From an uncultured Prochlorococcus sp. (GTDB lineage: Bacteria; Cyanobacteriota; Cyanobacteriia; PCC-6307; Cyanobiaceae): a stretch of 60,537 bases of DNA. Numbering within the stretch: position 1 is the stretch's first letter; each line of letters starts with the position of its first letter. Of this stretch, positions 1-9,383 are shown piece after piece. The stretch is from positions 1-60,537 of the forward strand of contig CACMTJ010000006.1 in the NCBI GenBank assembly GCA_902616595.1, given 5' to 3'. A program made the position numbers and the translations under genes. A model generated the notes under the pieces. The model saw nothing but the letters and a program-made list of their open reading frames with translations, searched no databases and was not told the DNA's origin.

Positions 1-1314
1 TTTTTCTTTTACTTCAGAATTTTCTTCAAGCCAAATTATTAATTTTTCTTTGAGTAAATCGTTACTTATTACCTCTGTTAATTTTTTAATATCTATTTGT
101 TTTGAAGATTGAGAGATTGCATCTTCATAATCTTTCATTTTTGAATCAATTTCATCTTGCGCAACTTTTATGTTTTCTGTTTCAGCTAATGCTTTTAAAG
201 CTAAATTTCTTTGAACATTTTTTTCAGCCTGAGGCCTTGTGGACTCTGCTAATGACTTAACTAATTCCGGAGTGAAAGTAGATTTAACATCAAGACCTTG
301 TTGAGCGAATCTTTGAGCGGTTTGTTCAATATTATTCCTCACTTCTATATCAATCATAGATTTTGGAATTTCAGCAACTAATTCGTTTGTTAAGGCATCT
401 AGTAAAGCTTCAATTTTGATATCTTTTTGAGTTTTTTCAAAATTGTCTTTAAGTTGCTTTTCAATATCCTTCTTTAACTCTTTTAATGATTCTTTGTTGC
501 CAGACTGTTTGGCAAAATCGTCATTAAGTTCAGGTAATTCTTTTTCCTTAAGATCCTTAAGATTTACTTCAAAGATTGCCTCTTTGCCTCTTGAATCCTC
601 ATGAGAATAATCTTCAGGAAATTTAAGGTTAAGTGTTTTAGTATCACCAATTTTCATCTTTACGATTCCCTCAACGAAACCGGGAATCATTTTGTTCTTT
701 TCTAACTCAAGATCCATTGATTCACTTGTTCCACCATCAATCTCTTTACCAGAATCTTTATATTTTCCTTTGAAACTAACTACAGCAATATCCCCTAACT
801 TTGCTGCTCTATTGGTAACTGGAATAATATTTGCAAACTGATTTCTAGATTTTTCTAGCGCTTCATCTATTGACTTTGGATCAAACTTTGTTGTTGAGAT
901 TTCAACACTTAGTCCTTTGGATTTTTTTAGTTTTAATTCTGGGGCAACATCAGTTTGGAGAGTAACCTTAAGTGATTTTTCAGGACTAAATTTTGCAAGT
1001 AAAGATTCAAATCCATCTACCAATTCTGGCTCACTTAGTGGCTCTATAGATTTTATTTTTAATGCTTCTTGCCACGATTTATCAATAATTTTTTCTAGAG
1101 CAGAAGCATGTAATTGTGTGATTCCAATTCTTTGGATTAAGACTTGTTTAGGAATTTTACCAAGTCTAAATCCCGGAATTTTAGCCGAACGACTAATAGA
1201 ACTGATTGTCTCATTTACACATGTTTTGCATGTCTCAGATGGTATTTCTAATTCAAATGAGATTCTACTTTGAGGTAAAGGAGTAGTTTTCACTATTAGT
1301 GCATCTTTAGCCAT
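1..1314 (-). CDS. tig: Trigger factor, 3' end beyond the window
   Basis: Ribosome-associated chaperone and peptidyl-prolyl isomerase that binds nascent chains at the exit tunnel. The frame starts at an ATG (complement of 1312-1314) and stays open to the left edge, giving 438 codons; the C-terminal end is missing. The ribosome-binding signature GFRLGKIP lies at residues 48-55, and a central region near residues 155-250 fits the FKBP-type isomerase domain, followed by a charged helical arm region. It diverges from asd across 124 bp. Identification rests on the signature and overall domain order; confidence is high. Confidence 0.95.
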   Translation of the reverse strand, partial: MAKDALIVKTTPLPQSRISFELEIPSETCKTCVNETISSISRSAKIPGFRLGKIPKQVLIQRIGITQLHASALEKIIDKSWQEALKIKSIEPLSEPELVDGFESLLAKFSPEKSLKVTLQTDVAPELKLKKSKGLSVEISTTKFDPKSIDEALEKSRNQFANIIPVTNRAAKLGDIAVVSFKGKYKDSGKEIDGGTSESMDLELEKNKMIPGFVEGIVKMKIGDTKTLNLKFPEDYSHEDSRGKEAIFEVNLKDLKEKELPELNDDFAKQSGNKESLKELKKDIEKQLKDNFEKTQKDIKIEALLDALTNELVAEIPKSMIDIEVRNNIEQTAQRFAQQGLDVKSTFTPELVKSLAESTRPQAEKNVQRNLALKALAETENIKVAQDEIDSKMKDYEDAISQSSKQIDIKKLTEVISNDLLKEKLIIWLEENSEVKEK

Positions 1315-1354
1315 GTTTTTCTAAGTTATTACTATGAACCGAATCTTAATTATT

Positions 1355-1367
1355 TCACATTATGTGA
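1355..1367. promoter_or_regulatory. Palindrome with mirrored -10 elements between tig and asd
   Basis: The sequence TCACAT-T-ATGTGA is a perfect inverted repeat with a one-base centre in the 124-bp divergent spacer. It holds CATTAT reading toward asd (1358-1363) and CATAAT reading toward tig (1364-1359). Start points inferred from these would leave leaders of about 69 nt (asd) and 38 nt (tig). No good -35 is seen. The promoter role is inferred. Confidence 0.4.
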
Positions 1368-1438
1368 TTTCCTTGAAAGTTAATTTTTTGATAAAGTAAA
1401 AAAAATAGTCAATCTATTTATAAAAATCATTTTAAAGT

Positions 1439-2470
1439 GTGAGACAATCTCCGTATTTGCCTAATAGGCCATTAAAAGTTGCTGTTTTAGGTTCTTCAGG
1501 TGCTGTGGGATCTGAATTGTTAAAAATTCTTGAACAACGTGATTTCCCAATATCAGAATTGGTCTTGCTTTCATCAGAGCGGTCAGAAGGAAAAAAAATT
1601 ATTTGGAAAGATGAAGAATTAGTTACAAAAAAAACAACTAAGGAGGAATTTAAGAATCTTGATTTAGTTTTGGCTTCAGCTGGCGGAAGTATTTCAAAAA
1701 AATGGTTATCTATCATTATTGATCAAAATGCTTTACTGATAGATAATTCAAGTGCTTTCAGATTAGATAAGAACGTTCCTCTTATAGTCCCTGAAGTTAA
1801 TGCTAGTGACGTACTTAATCATGATGGGGTAATAGCCAATCCAAACTGCACTACCATTTTGTTGACATTAGTTTTAGCTCCATTAAACAAACTTTCTACT
1901 ATTCAAAGAGTTATTGTCTCAACATATCAATCTGTCAGTGGTGCAGGCCAACTGGCGATGGAGGAACTAAAACTTTTAACTGAACAATATCTTCAAGGAA
2001 ATCCTCAAAAAAGTGAAGTTTTGCCATACTCCCTTGCTTTTAATTTGTTTTTACATAATTCCCCTATGCTTTCAAATAATTACTGCGAAGAAGAGATGAA
2101 AATGGTTAATGAGACAAGGAAAATATTAAATATTGCTGATTTAAAGCTCTCTGCTACATGTGTTCGAGTCCCAGTTCTGAGAGCACATTCTGAATCGATC
2201 AATATTGAATTTGCCGATGTAGTTCATCCTAAAGATGCTCTTGAAGAATTAAAAAAATCTCCTGGAATTGAAATTATTGAGGATTACAAAAATAATAGAT
2301 TTCCTATGCCAAATGACGTTATGGGAAGGGATAATGTTGCTGTTGGCAGGCTAAGAACTGATATAAGTCATCCTCATGGATTAGAATTATGGTTATGTGG
2401 AGATCAAATAAGAAAAGGAGCAGCTCTGAATGCTGTTCAAATAGCTGAGTTATTAATTCCAAAAAAATGA
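1439..2470 (+). CDS. asd: Aspartate-semialdehyde dehydrogenase
   Basis: Catalyses NADPH-dependent reduction of aspartyl phosphate to aspartate semialdehyde, the branch point to lysine, threonine and methionine. The 343-residue product has the nucleotide-binding loop GSSGAVG (residues 18-24) and the active-site cysteine in NPNCTT (Cys137). The start is a GTG; no ATG is available before the conserved N-terminal strand. Its last four bases overlap the dapA start (ATGA), so the next pathway enzyme is probably translated by coupling. Length and motifs are standard for the family. Confidence 0.95.
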   Translation: MRQSPYLPNRPLKVAVLGSSGAVGSELLKILEQRDFPISELVLLSSERSEGKKIIWKDEELVTKKTTKEEFKNLDLVLASAGGSISKKWLSIIIDQNALLIDNSSAFRLDKNVPLIVPEVNASDVLNHDGVIANPNCTTILLTLVLAPLNKLSTIQRVIVSTYQSVSGAGQLAMEELKLLTEQYLQGNPQKSEVLPYSLAFNLFLHNSPMLSNNYCEEEMKMVNETRKILNIADLKLSATCVRVPVLRAHSESINIEFADVVHPKDALEELKKSPGIEIIEDYKNNRFPMPNDVMGRDNVAVGRLRTDISHPHGLELWLCGDQIRKGAALNAVQIAELLIPKK

Positions 2471-3369
2471 TTGCAGACAAAACTGAGTGTAATAATCCAC
2501 TATTTGGAAGAATATTGACTGCAATGGTTACTCCATTCACTGAGAATGGAGATGTAGATTATGAACTAGCTATAAAACTTTCAAATTATCTTTTTGAGAA
2601 CGGTTCCGATGGAATTGTGTTGTGCGGTACTACTGGAGAATCTCCGACTCTTTCATGGGCGGAACAGCATGATTTATTTATTGCGGTAAAAGGATCTTTG
2701 GATGCAAGCTGTAAAGTAATAGTTGGCACTGGTAGCAATTGTACAAGCGAAGCTGTGGAAGCTACAAAAAAAGCTTACGACTCTGGTGCCGACGGTGCTT
2801 TGGTCGTTGTTCCTTATTACAATAAGCCGCCTCAAGAAGGTCTTTATAAACATTTCAGTTCTATTGCTAAATCTGCAAAGGATTTGCCTCTTATGCTCTA
2901 CAACATTCCTGGCAGGACTGGATGCAATTTATTACCTGATACTGTGAAGAAACTTATGGATTTCTCAAATATTCTCAGTATTAAAGCTGCAAGCGGTAGA
3001 ATAGAAGAAGTAACAGAATTAAGAGCTATTTGTGGCTCCGAACTGTCTGTATATAGTGGCGACGATTCATTGTTGCTTCCAATGTTATCGGTAGGTGCTG
3101 TAGGAGTAGTAAGTGTTGCAAGTCATTTAGTTGGATTGCAATTGAAAGAGATGATTCATTCTTTTCAAAGTGGAAAGGTTTCCAATGCTCTTGCTATTCA
3201 TGAAAAACTTCAGCCTCTTTTTAAAGCACTCTTTATGACTACTAATCCAATCCCAATTAAAGCTGCTTTGGAGCTCTCGGGATGGGATGTAGGTAATCCT
3301 AGAAGTCCTTTGTCACCTTTAAACAATGACATGAAAAAGCAACTATCTTTTATCCTGAATTCCCTATAA
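2467..3369 (+). CDS. dapA: 4-hydroxy-tetrahydrodipicolinate synthase
   Basis: Condenses aspartate semialdehyde with pyruvate, the committed step to lysine and diaminopimelate for peptidoglycan. The 300-residue protein shows GTTGES (residues 54-59), the active-site tyrosine in YNIPGRTG (Tyr145) and the Schiff-base lysine in SIKAASG (Lys173); the residue after the lysine is alanine where glutamate is common. It overlaps asd by 4 bp, so both act in the same pathway and operon. A small inverted repeat spans its stop codon. Confidence 0.95.
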   Translation: MIADKTECNNPLFGRILTAMVTPFTENGDVDYELAIKLSNYLFENGSDGIVLCGTTGESPTLSWAEQHDLFIAVKGSLDASCKVIVGTGSNCTSEAVEATKKAYDSGADGALVVVPYYNKPPQEGLYKHFSSIAKSAKDLPLMLYNIPGRTGCNLLPDTVKKLMDFSNILSIKAASGRIEEVTELRAICGSELSVYSGDDSLLLPMLSVGAVGVVSVASHLVGLQLKEMIHSFQSGKVSNALAIHEKLQPLFKALFMTTNPIPIKAALELSGWDVGNPRSPLSPLNNDMKKQLSFILNSL

Positions 3370-3375
3370 TAGGGA
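3361..3375 (+). terminator. Small hairpin across the dapA stop codon
   Basis: TCCCTA-TAA-TAGGGA is a perfect 6-bp stem with a three-base loop that is the stop codon itself. An AT-rich stretch follows, but not a continuous T tract, so it is at best a weak terminator or an mRNA 3'-end stabiliser before rnj. Confidence 0.3.
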
Positions 3376-3449
3376 TTATATTTAACTTGATAATTAAATT
3401 TAAATAAACCTTATTTGATTACAAGCAGGCCTTCATAAATTACAAAATT

Positions 3450-5438
3450 ATGCAATCAAGTACAAATTCAACTGTAAATAGATCTACTCATGATTCATCT
3501 AGATCTAAAAGTAATACTCCAGTTCTACGAGTAATACCTCTTGGAGGATTACATGAAATAGGAAAAAACACTTGCGTTTTTGAATATGGTGATGAATTAA
3601 TGCTTGTTGATGCTGGCCTAGCTTTCCCATCTGATGGTATGCATGGCGTAAACGTTGTTATGCCTGATACAACTTTTTTAAAAGAAAATCAAAGAAGAAT
3701 AAAAGGAATGATTGTCACTCACGGGCATGAAGATCACATTGGAGGTATTTCTCATCATCTAAAGCATTTTAATATTCCCATTATTTATGGCCCAAGACTG
3801 GCAATGTCAATGCTTAGAGGAAAAATGGAGGAAGCAGGGGTATCTGATAGAACAACTATACAGACAGTAAATCCAAGAGATGTTGTAAAAGTAGGACAAC
3901 ATTTTTCTGTTGAATTTATTCGAAATACCCATTCTATTTGCGATAGCTTTTCTTTAGCAGTTACAACACCTGTTGGCACAATTATTTTCACGGGAGATTT
4001 TAAGTTTGATCATATGCCAGTAGATGGAGAGCAATTTGATATTGAAAGAATGGTGCATTACGGAGAAAAGGGTGTTTTATGCATGTTCAGTGATTCTACT
4101 AATGCCGAAGTTCCAGGCTTTTGTCCTTCTGAGAAGACTATCTATCCCTCTTTAGAAAAACATATTGCAGAGGCAAAAGAACGAGTTATCCTTACTACTT
4201 TTGCTAGTTCTGTGCATAGAGTGACAATGATCTTAGAATTGGCCATGAAACATGGAAGAAAGGTCGGTTTGTTAGGTAGATCGATGATAAATGTTATTGC
4301 TAAGGCAAGAGATATAGGTTATATGAAATGCCCAGATGATTTGTTCGTTCCTATCAAGCAAATTAGAGATTTGCCAGATAGGGAGACCTTATTATTAATG
4401 ACGGGTAGTCAAGGAGAACCCCTAGCAGCGTTAAGCAGAATCTCTCGTGGTGAACATCAGCATGTTCGTCTCAAGACTACTGATACTGTAATATTTTCAG
4501 CCAGCCCAATTCCTGGTAATACTATTTCTGTTGTTAATACAATAGATAGATTAATGAAACTTGGAGCAAAGGTTGTTTATGGAAAGGGTGAGAATATTCA
4601 TGTTTCTGGTCATGGTTTTCAAGAAGATCAAAAGTTAATGTTGGCACTCGCAAAACCTAAGTTTTTTGTTCCTGTGCATGGAGAACATAGAATGCTTGTT
4701 TGTCATGGGAAGAGTGCACAAACTATGGGTGTTCCAAAGGACAATATCTTAATTATTGAAAATGGAGACGTAGTTGAGTTAACACCTAATTCTATTCAAA
4801 AGGGTGATCCTGTAAAAGCTGGTGTTGAACTGCTTGATAACTCACGAAATGGGATAGTAGATGCTCGAGTATTAAAGGAAAGGCAGCAATTAGCTGGGGA
4901 TGGTGTAGTAACTGTTTTAGCTCCTATTAGTACAGATGGGAAGATGGTTGCGCCTCCCAGAGTTAATTTGAGAGGAGTTGTTACTACTGCAGAGCCAAGA
5001 AAAATGTCTATGTGGACAGAACGAGAAATAAGCTGGGTCTTAGAAAATAGATGGAAACAATTATCTAGACAAACTGGGCCGAACAATTTTGAGGTAGATT
5101 GGATTGGTGTACAAAGAGAAATTGAAAATGGTTTATCGAGAAGAATGAGAAGAGAATTACAAGTTGAACCACTTATTTTGTGTTTAGTTCAACCTGCTCC
5201 AAGTGGAACTCGTGCTTATATTCCAAAGATTACCGAAGAGCACAATTTCTCCAATAGAAATAGAAATAATAATAATTTCCATAAGAAATCAAACAATAAT
5301 AATCATCCTAATAGTTCAAATAACCCACAAAATACCCAAAAAAGTCCAAAAGTATCACAGAAACCATCAGCTGAGACTGCTACACAAGATTCATTTGAAG
5401 GTAGAACAAGAAGAAGAAGATCTGCTGTAACATCTTAA
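3450..5438 (+). CDS. rnj: Ribonuclease J
   Basis: Metallo-beta-lactamase/beta-CASP ribonuclease with endonuclease and 5'-to-3' exonuclease activities in the family; in cyanobacteria it acts in mRNA turnover beside RNase E. The 662-residue product carries the zinc motif HGHEDH (residues 91-96), the later FTGDFKFD and PVHGEHR segments, and the beta-CASP region between them. From about residue 594 the tail becomes low complexity: runs of asparagine mixed with Ser, Lys and His, ending in a block of five arginines and Ser-Ala-Val-Thr-Ser. That tail looks disordered and possibly RNA-binding. The 3' end overlaps the convergent tilS by 4 bp. Confidence 0.92.
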   Translation: MQSSTNSTVNRSTHDSSRSKSNTPVLRVIPLGGLHEIGKNTCVFEYGDELMLVDAGLAFPSDGMHGVNVVMPDTTFLKENQRRIKGMIVTHGHEDHIGGISHHLKHFNIPIIYGPRLAMSMLRGKMEEAGVSDRTTIQTVNPRDVVKVGQHFSVEFIRNTHSICDSFSLAVTTPVGTIIFTGDFKFDHMPVDGEQFDIERMVHYGEKGVLCMFSDSTNAEVPGFCPSEKTIYPSLEKHIAEAKERVILTTFASSVHRVTMILELAMKHGRKVGLLGRSMINVIAKARDIGYMKCPDDLFVPIKQIRDLPDRETLLLMTGSQGEPLAALSRISRGEHQHVRLKTTDTVIFSASPIPGNTISVVNTIDRLMKLGAKVVYGKGENIHVSGHGFQEDQKLMLALAKPKFFVPVHGEHRMLVCHGKSAQTMGVPKDNILIIENGDVVELTPNSIQKGDPVKAGVELLDNSRNGIVDARVLKERQQLAGDGVVTVLAPISTDGKMVAPPRVNLRGVVTTAEPRKMSMWTEREISWVLENRWKQLSRQTGPNNFEVDWIGVQREIENGLSRRMRRELQVEPLILCLVQPAPSGTRAYIPKITEEHNFSNRNRNNNNFHKKSNNNNHPNSSNNPQNTQKSPKVSQKPSAETATQDSFEGRTRRRRSAVTS

Positions 5439-6445
5439 CTTTTTTCAAAATTTATATAGTTTTTATCCCAAACAATTTTTAAATACTCTTGCAGATTAAT
5501 TTGACCTTTATTTTTTTCATAAATTGAAGTTGCTAATTTTGTCAGATTTTTAGAACTACATTGCTTTGGAGATATTTCTTTTAAAAATCTATTTAAAATT
5601 GTACATCTCGCTTCAATACACATACCATTTAGGAGATTCCTATCGATACCTTTAACATCTTTACAATAAAAATACGCTAGTTCACTTAGATCATTACGTT
5701 CATTATTGTATTTGCTCATTTTTTGGGAAAAATTATTTATCCTTTCAGAACAACCAGGATAGATGACTTCTAAGGTAGGAATAATTTTTTTTCTTACTAA
5801 ATTTCTTTTTAATTTAAGATCTGAATTTGTAGGATCTTCCCAGACTGGAATCTTCATTTCATTGCAAAATTGTTTTGTATCTTCCCTACTGAAAATTAAT
5901 ATTGGTCTTATTAAATAAATTTGATTTTCTATTAATCTTTTACTCTCAATATTACTCAGACCTGCAAAATTGCTTCCTCTAGATAAATTGAGGATAAATG
6001 TTTCTGCATTATCACTACTCGTGTGACCAGTTAGCAAATAAATATTATCTTTTTCCTGGTTTGTACTTAATAAAGTTTTGGCTCTTTCACATAATTTTTT
6101 ATACCTCCATTCTCGTGCTTTTTCTTCTGAAGAAATACCTTCTTTATTTGCTTGATCAAAAAAGAATGAAATATTTTTATCTTCGCAATAATTTTTTAAT
6201 TCAAGAGCATATAGTGATGATTTTTCGTGCCACTGATGATCACCATGCCAAACACTAATAGACCAATTATGTAGTTTTTTTAGGTCATTAATTAGGGTTA
6301 ATAAGGCCATTGAGTCTTGACCCCCCGAAACACTTATTAAAATATTGGATCCTTTGGGAATTAATATTTTTTTGGTAAGAATCTCCTTATGAAGCTGATG
6401 ATGCCATGATGACCAATTTTTCTGACTTAATTTTTTATCAGTCAT
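5435..6445 (-). CDS. tilS: tRNA(Ile)-lysidine synthetase
   Basis: ATP-dependent enzyme that puts lysine on C34 of the tRNA-Ile CAU anticodon, changing AUG decoding to AUA; essential in most bacteria. The PP-loop SGGQDS is at residues 40-45, followed by the family segments WHGDHQWH and TGHTSSDNAETF. At 336 residues it is of the short cyanobacterial form with a small C-terminal region. It converges on rnj with a 4-bp overlap and diverges from the ycf23-like gene. Confidence 0.93.
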   Translation of the reverse strand: MTDKKLSQKNWSSWHHQLHKEILTKKILIPKGSNILISVSGGQDSMALLTLINDLKKLHNWSISVWHGDHQWHEKSSLYALELKNYCEDKNISFFFDQANKEGISSEEKAREWRYKKLCERAKTLLSTNQEKDNIYLLTGHTSSDNAETFILNLSRGSNFAGLSNIESKRLIENQIYLIRPILIFSREDTKQFCNEMKIPVWEDPTNSDLKLKRNLVRKKIIPTLEVIYPGCSERINNFSQKMSKYNNERNDLSELAYFYCKDVKGIDRNLLNGMCIEARCTILNRFLKEISPKQCSSKNLTKLATSIYEKNKGQINLQEYLKIVWDKNYINFEKS

Positions 6446-6530
6446 TTTGTGTTGCTCAGATAATATTTTTTAAAAAATGCACTGTTTTACTAAAACAATG
6501 TCACAATCGGGTAATAAATTCATTAAGTCA

Positions 6531-7307
6531 ATGAGTCTGATTAATCTTTTGCCACAAAAAATCAAAGAAGAGTTAAGAAGCAAATCCTTACTCAAAGTTA
6601 TTTCAGGATTGAATAATTTCGATGTTCAGTCTGTGAAAATAATTGTTGAGGCTGCTTCATTAGGAGGTGCAGATCTTGTCGATATTGCTTGTAAACCTGA
6701 ACTCGTTGATTTAGCACTTAAGAATTCAACACTACCAGTTTGTGTTAGTTCAGTAGTGCCTCGATCTTTTCAAGATTGTGTAAAAGCAGGAGCATCATTA
6801 ATTGAGATAGGAAATTATGATACTTTTTATGAAAAAGGCATTCATTTTTCAGATAAAAAAGTTTTAAAAATTACAAAAGAGACGAGGGATTTATTGCCTA
6901 ATTTTCCTTTATCAGTAACTGTTCCTCATACTATGCCTATTGATAAACAAGTTGATCTTGCTGTAAAGCTAGTGGAAGAAGGCGTTGACATTATTCAAAC
7001 AGAAGGTGGCACCAGTTCTAATCCTTACTCTCCAGGAATTCAAGGTTTTTTTGAAAAATCAGTACCAACTCTTGCATCTACCTATGCTATTCATCAAGAA
7101 TTTAAGAAACAATCTCTGAATATACCAATCATGAGTGCCTCTGGATTAAGCCAAGTAACTTGTCCACTAGCAATATCCTCTGGAGCCTCAGCAGTTGGCG
7201 TTGGATCTGTAGTTAATAAATTAGATGATTTAATATCAATGATTGCGGTTGTTAGGGGCTTAAAGGAATCTTTGAAAAATTCAATAATTGGAGAAAAAAT
7301 TTCTTAG
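6531..7307 (+). CDS. ycf23: Ycf23-like (DUF561) TIM-barrel protein
   Basis: A conserved protein of cyanobacteria and red-lineage plastids whose function is not established to my knowledge. The sequence reads as an alpha/beta barrel: the segments LLKVISGLNNFD, GGADLVDIACKP, IIQTEGGTSS, PIMSASGLS and GASAVGVGSVVNKL resemble the phosphate-binding strands of TIM-barrel enzymes. An in-frame ATG at 6477 would add 18 residues, but the ATG at 6531 (MSLINLLPQ) gives a better N-terminus and leaves room for a promoter divergent from tilS. uvrB follows after 29 bp. Confidence 0.8.
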   Translation: MSLINLLPQKIKEELRSKSLLKVISGLNNFDVQSVKIIVEAASLGGADLVDIACKPELVDLALKNSTLPVCVSSVVPRSFQDCVKAGASLIEIGNYDTFYEKGIHFSDKKVLKITKETRDLLPNFPLSVTVPHTMPIDKQVDLAVKLVEEGVDIIQTEGGTSSNPYSPGIQGFFEKSVPTLASTYAIHQEFKKQSLNIPIMSASGLSQVTCPLAISSGASAVGVGSVVNKLDDLISMIAVVRGLKESLKNSIIGEKIS

Positions 7308-7336
7308 TATAGCAACATCCTTTAGCTACTAGCTTG

Positions 7337-9376
7337 ATGAACAACTATAAGCTTCAAGCTCCTTACGAACCAAATGGAGATCAACCAGAAGCTATTAAAA
7401 AATTAGTTAAAGGCGTAAATAATGGTAAACAGTTTCAGACTCTTTTAGGAGCTACTGGAACTGGAAAAACATTTACCATTGCCAATGTAATACAACAAAC
7501 AGGAAGGCCAGCACTTGTTTTAGCTCATAACAAAACCTTGGCTGCACAACTATGTAATGAATTAAGGGAATTTTTTCCAAAAAATGCTGTTGAGTACTTC
7601 ATTTCTTACTACGATTATTATCAACCTGAAGCTTATGTACCTGTAAGTGATACTTACATAGCCAAAACTGCTTCAATCAATGAAGAAATAGATATGCTTA
7701 GACATTCTGCAACACGCTCATTATTTGAAAGAAAAGATGTAATTGTTGTAGCCTCAATAAGTTGTATTTATGGTCTTGGTATACCGAGTGAGTATTTAAA
7801 AGCTGCAGTTAAATTTGAAGTGGGAAAATCAATAAATCTACGTTCTTCTTTGAGGTCTCTGGTTGAAAATCAATATACTAGAAATGATATTGAAATTACT
7901 AGAGGTAGATTCAGAATTAAAGGTGATGTTTTAGAAATCGGTCCAGCTTATGAAGATAGATTAATAAGGATTGAGTTATTTGGTGATGAAGTCGAGGCTA
8001 TTAGATATGTTGACCCTACTACAGGAGAAATACTTGAAAGCTTGGAACAAGTTAGCGTTTACCCAGCGAAGCATTTTGTAACTCCAAAAGAGAGACTTGA
8101 GAGTGCAATAAGTGCAATTAGAAGTGAATTAAAAACTCAACTAGATAAATTTACATACGAAGGAAAATTATTAGAGGCTCAACGTCTAGAACAACGTACA
8201 AAATATGATTTAGAAATGCTTAAAGAGGTTGGTTATTGTAATGGAGTTGAGAATTATGCTCGTCATTTATCAGGTAGGGAGGAAGGTTCACCGCCAGAAT
8301 GTTTAATAGATTACTTTCCCAAAGATTGGTTGTTGGTAGTTGATGAGAGTCATGTAACATGTCCTCAACTTCATGCGATGTACAACGGTGATCAATCTAG
8401 AAAAAAAGTTTTAATAGATCATGGTTTTAGATTGCCAAGTGCTGCAGATAATAGACCTTTAAAATGTGAAGAGTTTTGGGAAAAATCAAAACAGACATTA
8501 TTTATAAGTGCAACCCCCGGTCAATGGGAATTAGATCAATGTGATGGTGAATTTATTGAGCAAGTTATAAGACCAACTGGGGTATTAGACCCGGTAATTG
8601 ATGTAAGACCTAGTGAAGGCCAAATAGAAGATCTGTTATCTGAAATAAGAATTCGAGCTGAAAAGAATCAAAGAGTGCTTGTGACAACACTTACTAAGAG
8701 AATGGCTGAAGATCTAACTGATTTTTTATCTGAAAATAAAGTAAGAGTTAGATATTTACATTCCGAAATCCATTCAATTGAAAGAATTGAAATTATTCAA
8801 GACCTCAGAATGGGCGAATATGATGTTTTGATAGGAGTTAATTTATTAAGAGAGGGACTAGATCTTCCAGAAGTATCCTTAGTCGCCATTTTAGATGCTG
8901 ATAAAGAAGGTTTTTTGAGGGCAGAAAGGTCATTGATTCAAACAATAGGAAGAGCTGCCAGACATGTTGAAGGTGTTGCCTTGCTGTATGCAGATAACTT
9001 CACAGATTCAATGAAAAGAGCAATATCTGAAACTGATAGAAGAAGAACTATTCAAAAAAAATATAACCAAGTCAATGGTATTACTCCAAAACCTGCAGGC
9101 AAAAAAATAGAAAATTCAATATTATCTTTTCTAGAACTTTCCAGAAAACTTGATGCTGGTGGTTTATCTAAAGATTTAATAAATATAGTTAATAACAAAA
9201 CTGACGCAATTCTCAGTTCCAGTGATAATCAATGTTTGCTCGAAGAATTGCCTGACTTAATAGAAAAGTTAGAAATTAAAATGAAAGACGCTGCAAAAGA
9301 GTTAAATTTTGAAGAAGCAGCAAATTTGAGGGATAGAATCAAAAAATTAAGACAAAAATTGGCAAGAAATAATTAA
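7337..9376 (+). CDS. uvrB: UvrABC system protein B
   Basis: Damage-verification helicase of nucleotide excision repair; receives DNA from UvrA and recruits UvrC. The ATG at 7337 is preferred over an adjacent in-frame TTG at 7334. The 679-residue product has Walker A GATGTGKT (residues 38-45), the beta-hairpin that clamps DNA at [12 protein letters not shown] (91-102), VVDESH, helicase motif [11 protein letters not shown] and a C-terminal UVR domain (about 640-675) that contacts UvrC. A light-exposed organism needs this for UV damage. It ends 7 bp from the convergent lysC. Confidence 0.96.
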   Translation: MNNYKLQAPYEPNGDQPEAIKKLVKGVNNGKQFQTLLGATGTGKTFTIANVIQQTGRPALVLAHNKTLAAQLCNELREFFPKNAVEYFISYYDYYQPEAYVPVSDTYIAKTASINEEIDMLRHSATRSLFERKDVIVVASISCIYGLGIPSEYLKAAVKFEVGKSINLRSSLRSLVENQYTRNDIEITRGRFRIKGDVLEIGPAYEDRLIRIELFGDEVEAIRYVDPTTGEILESLEQVSVYPAKHFVTPKERLESAISAIRSELKTQLDKFTYEGKLLEAQRLEQRTKYDLEMLKEVGYCNGVENYARHLSGREEGSPPECLIDYFPKDWLLVVDESHVTCPQLHAMYNGDQSRKKVLIDHGFRLPSAADNRPLKCEEFWEKSKQTLFISATPGQWELDQCDGEFIEQVIRPTGVLDPVIDVRPSEGQIEDLLSEIRIRAEKNQRVLVTTLTKRMAEDLTDFLSENKVRVRYLHSEIHSIERIEIIQDLRMGEYDVLIGVNLLREGLDLPEVSLVAILDADKEGFLRAERSLIQTIGRAARHVEGVALLYADNFTDSMKRAISETDRRRTIQKKYNQVNGITPKPAGKKIENSILSFLELSRKLDAGGLSKDLINIVNNKTDAILSSSDNQCLLEELPDLIEKLEIKMKDAAKELNFEEAANLRDRIKKLRQKLARNN

Positions 9377-9383
9377 AAAGAAC

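Noticed and set aside
6465..6478. 14-bp palindrome ATTTTTTAAAAAAT before the ycf23-like gene
   Set aside because: It is made only of A and T runs; such palindromes are expected by chance in this composition.
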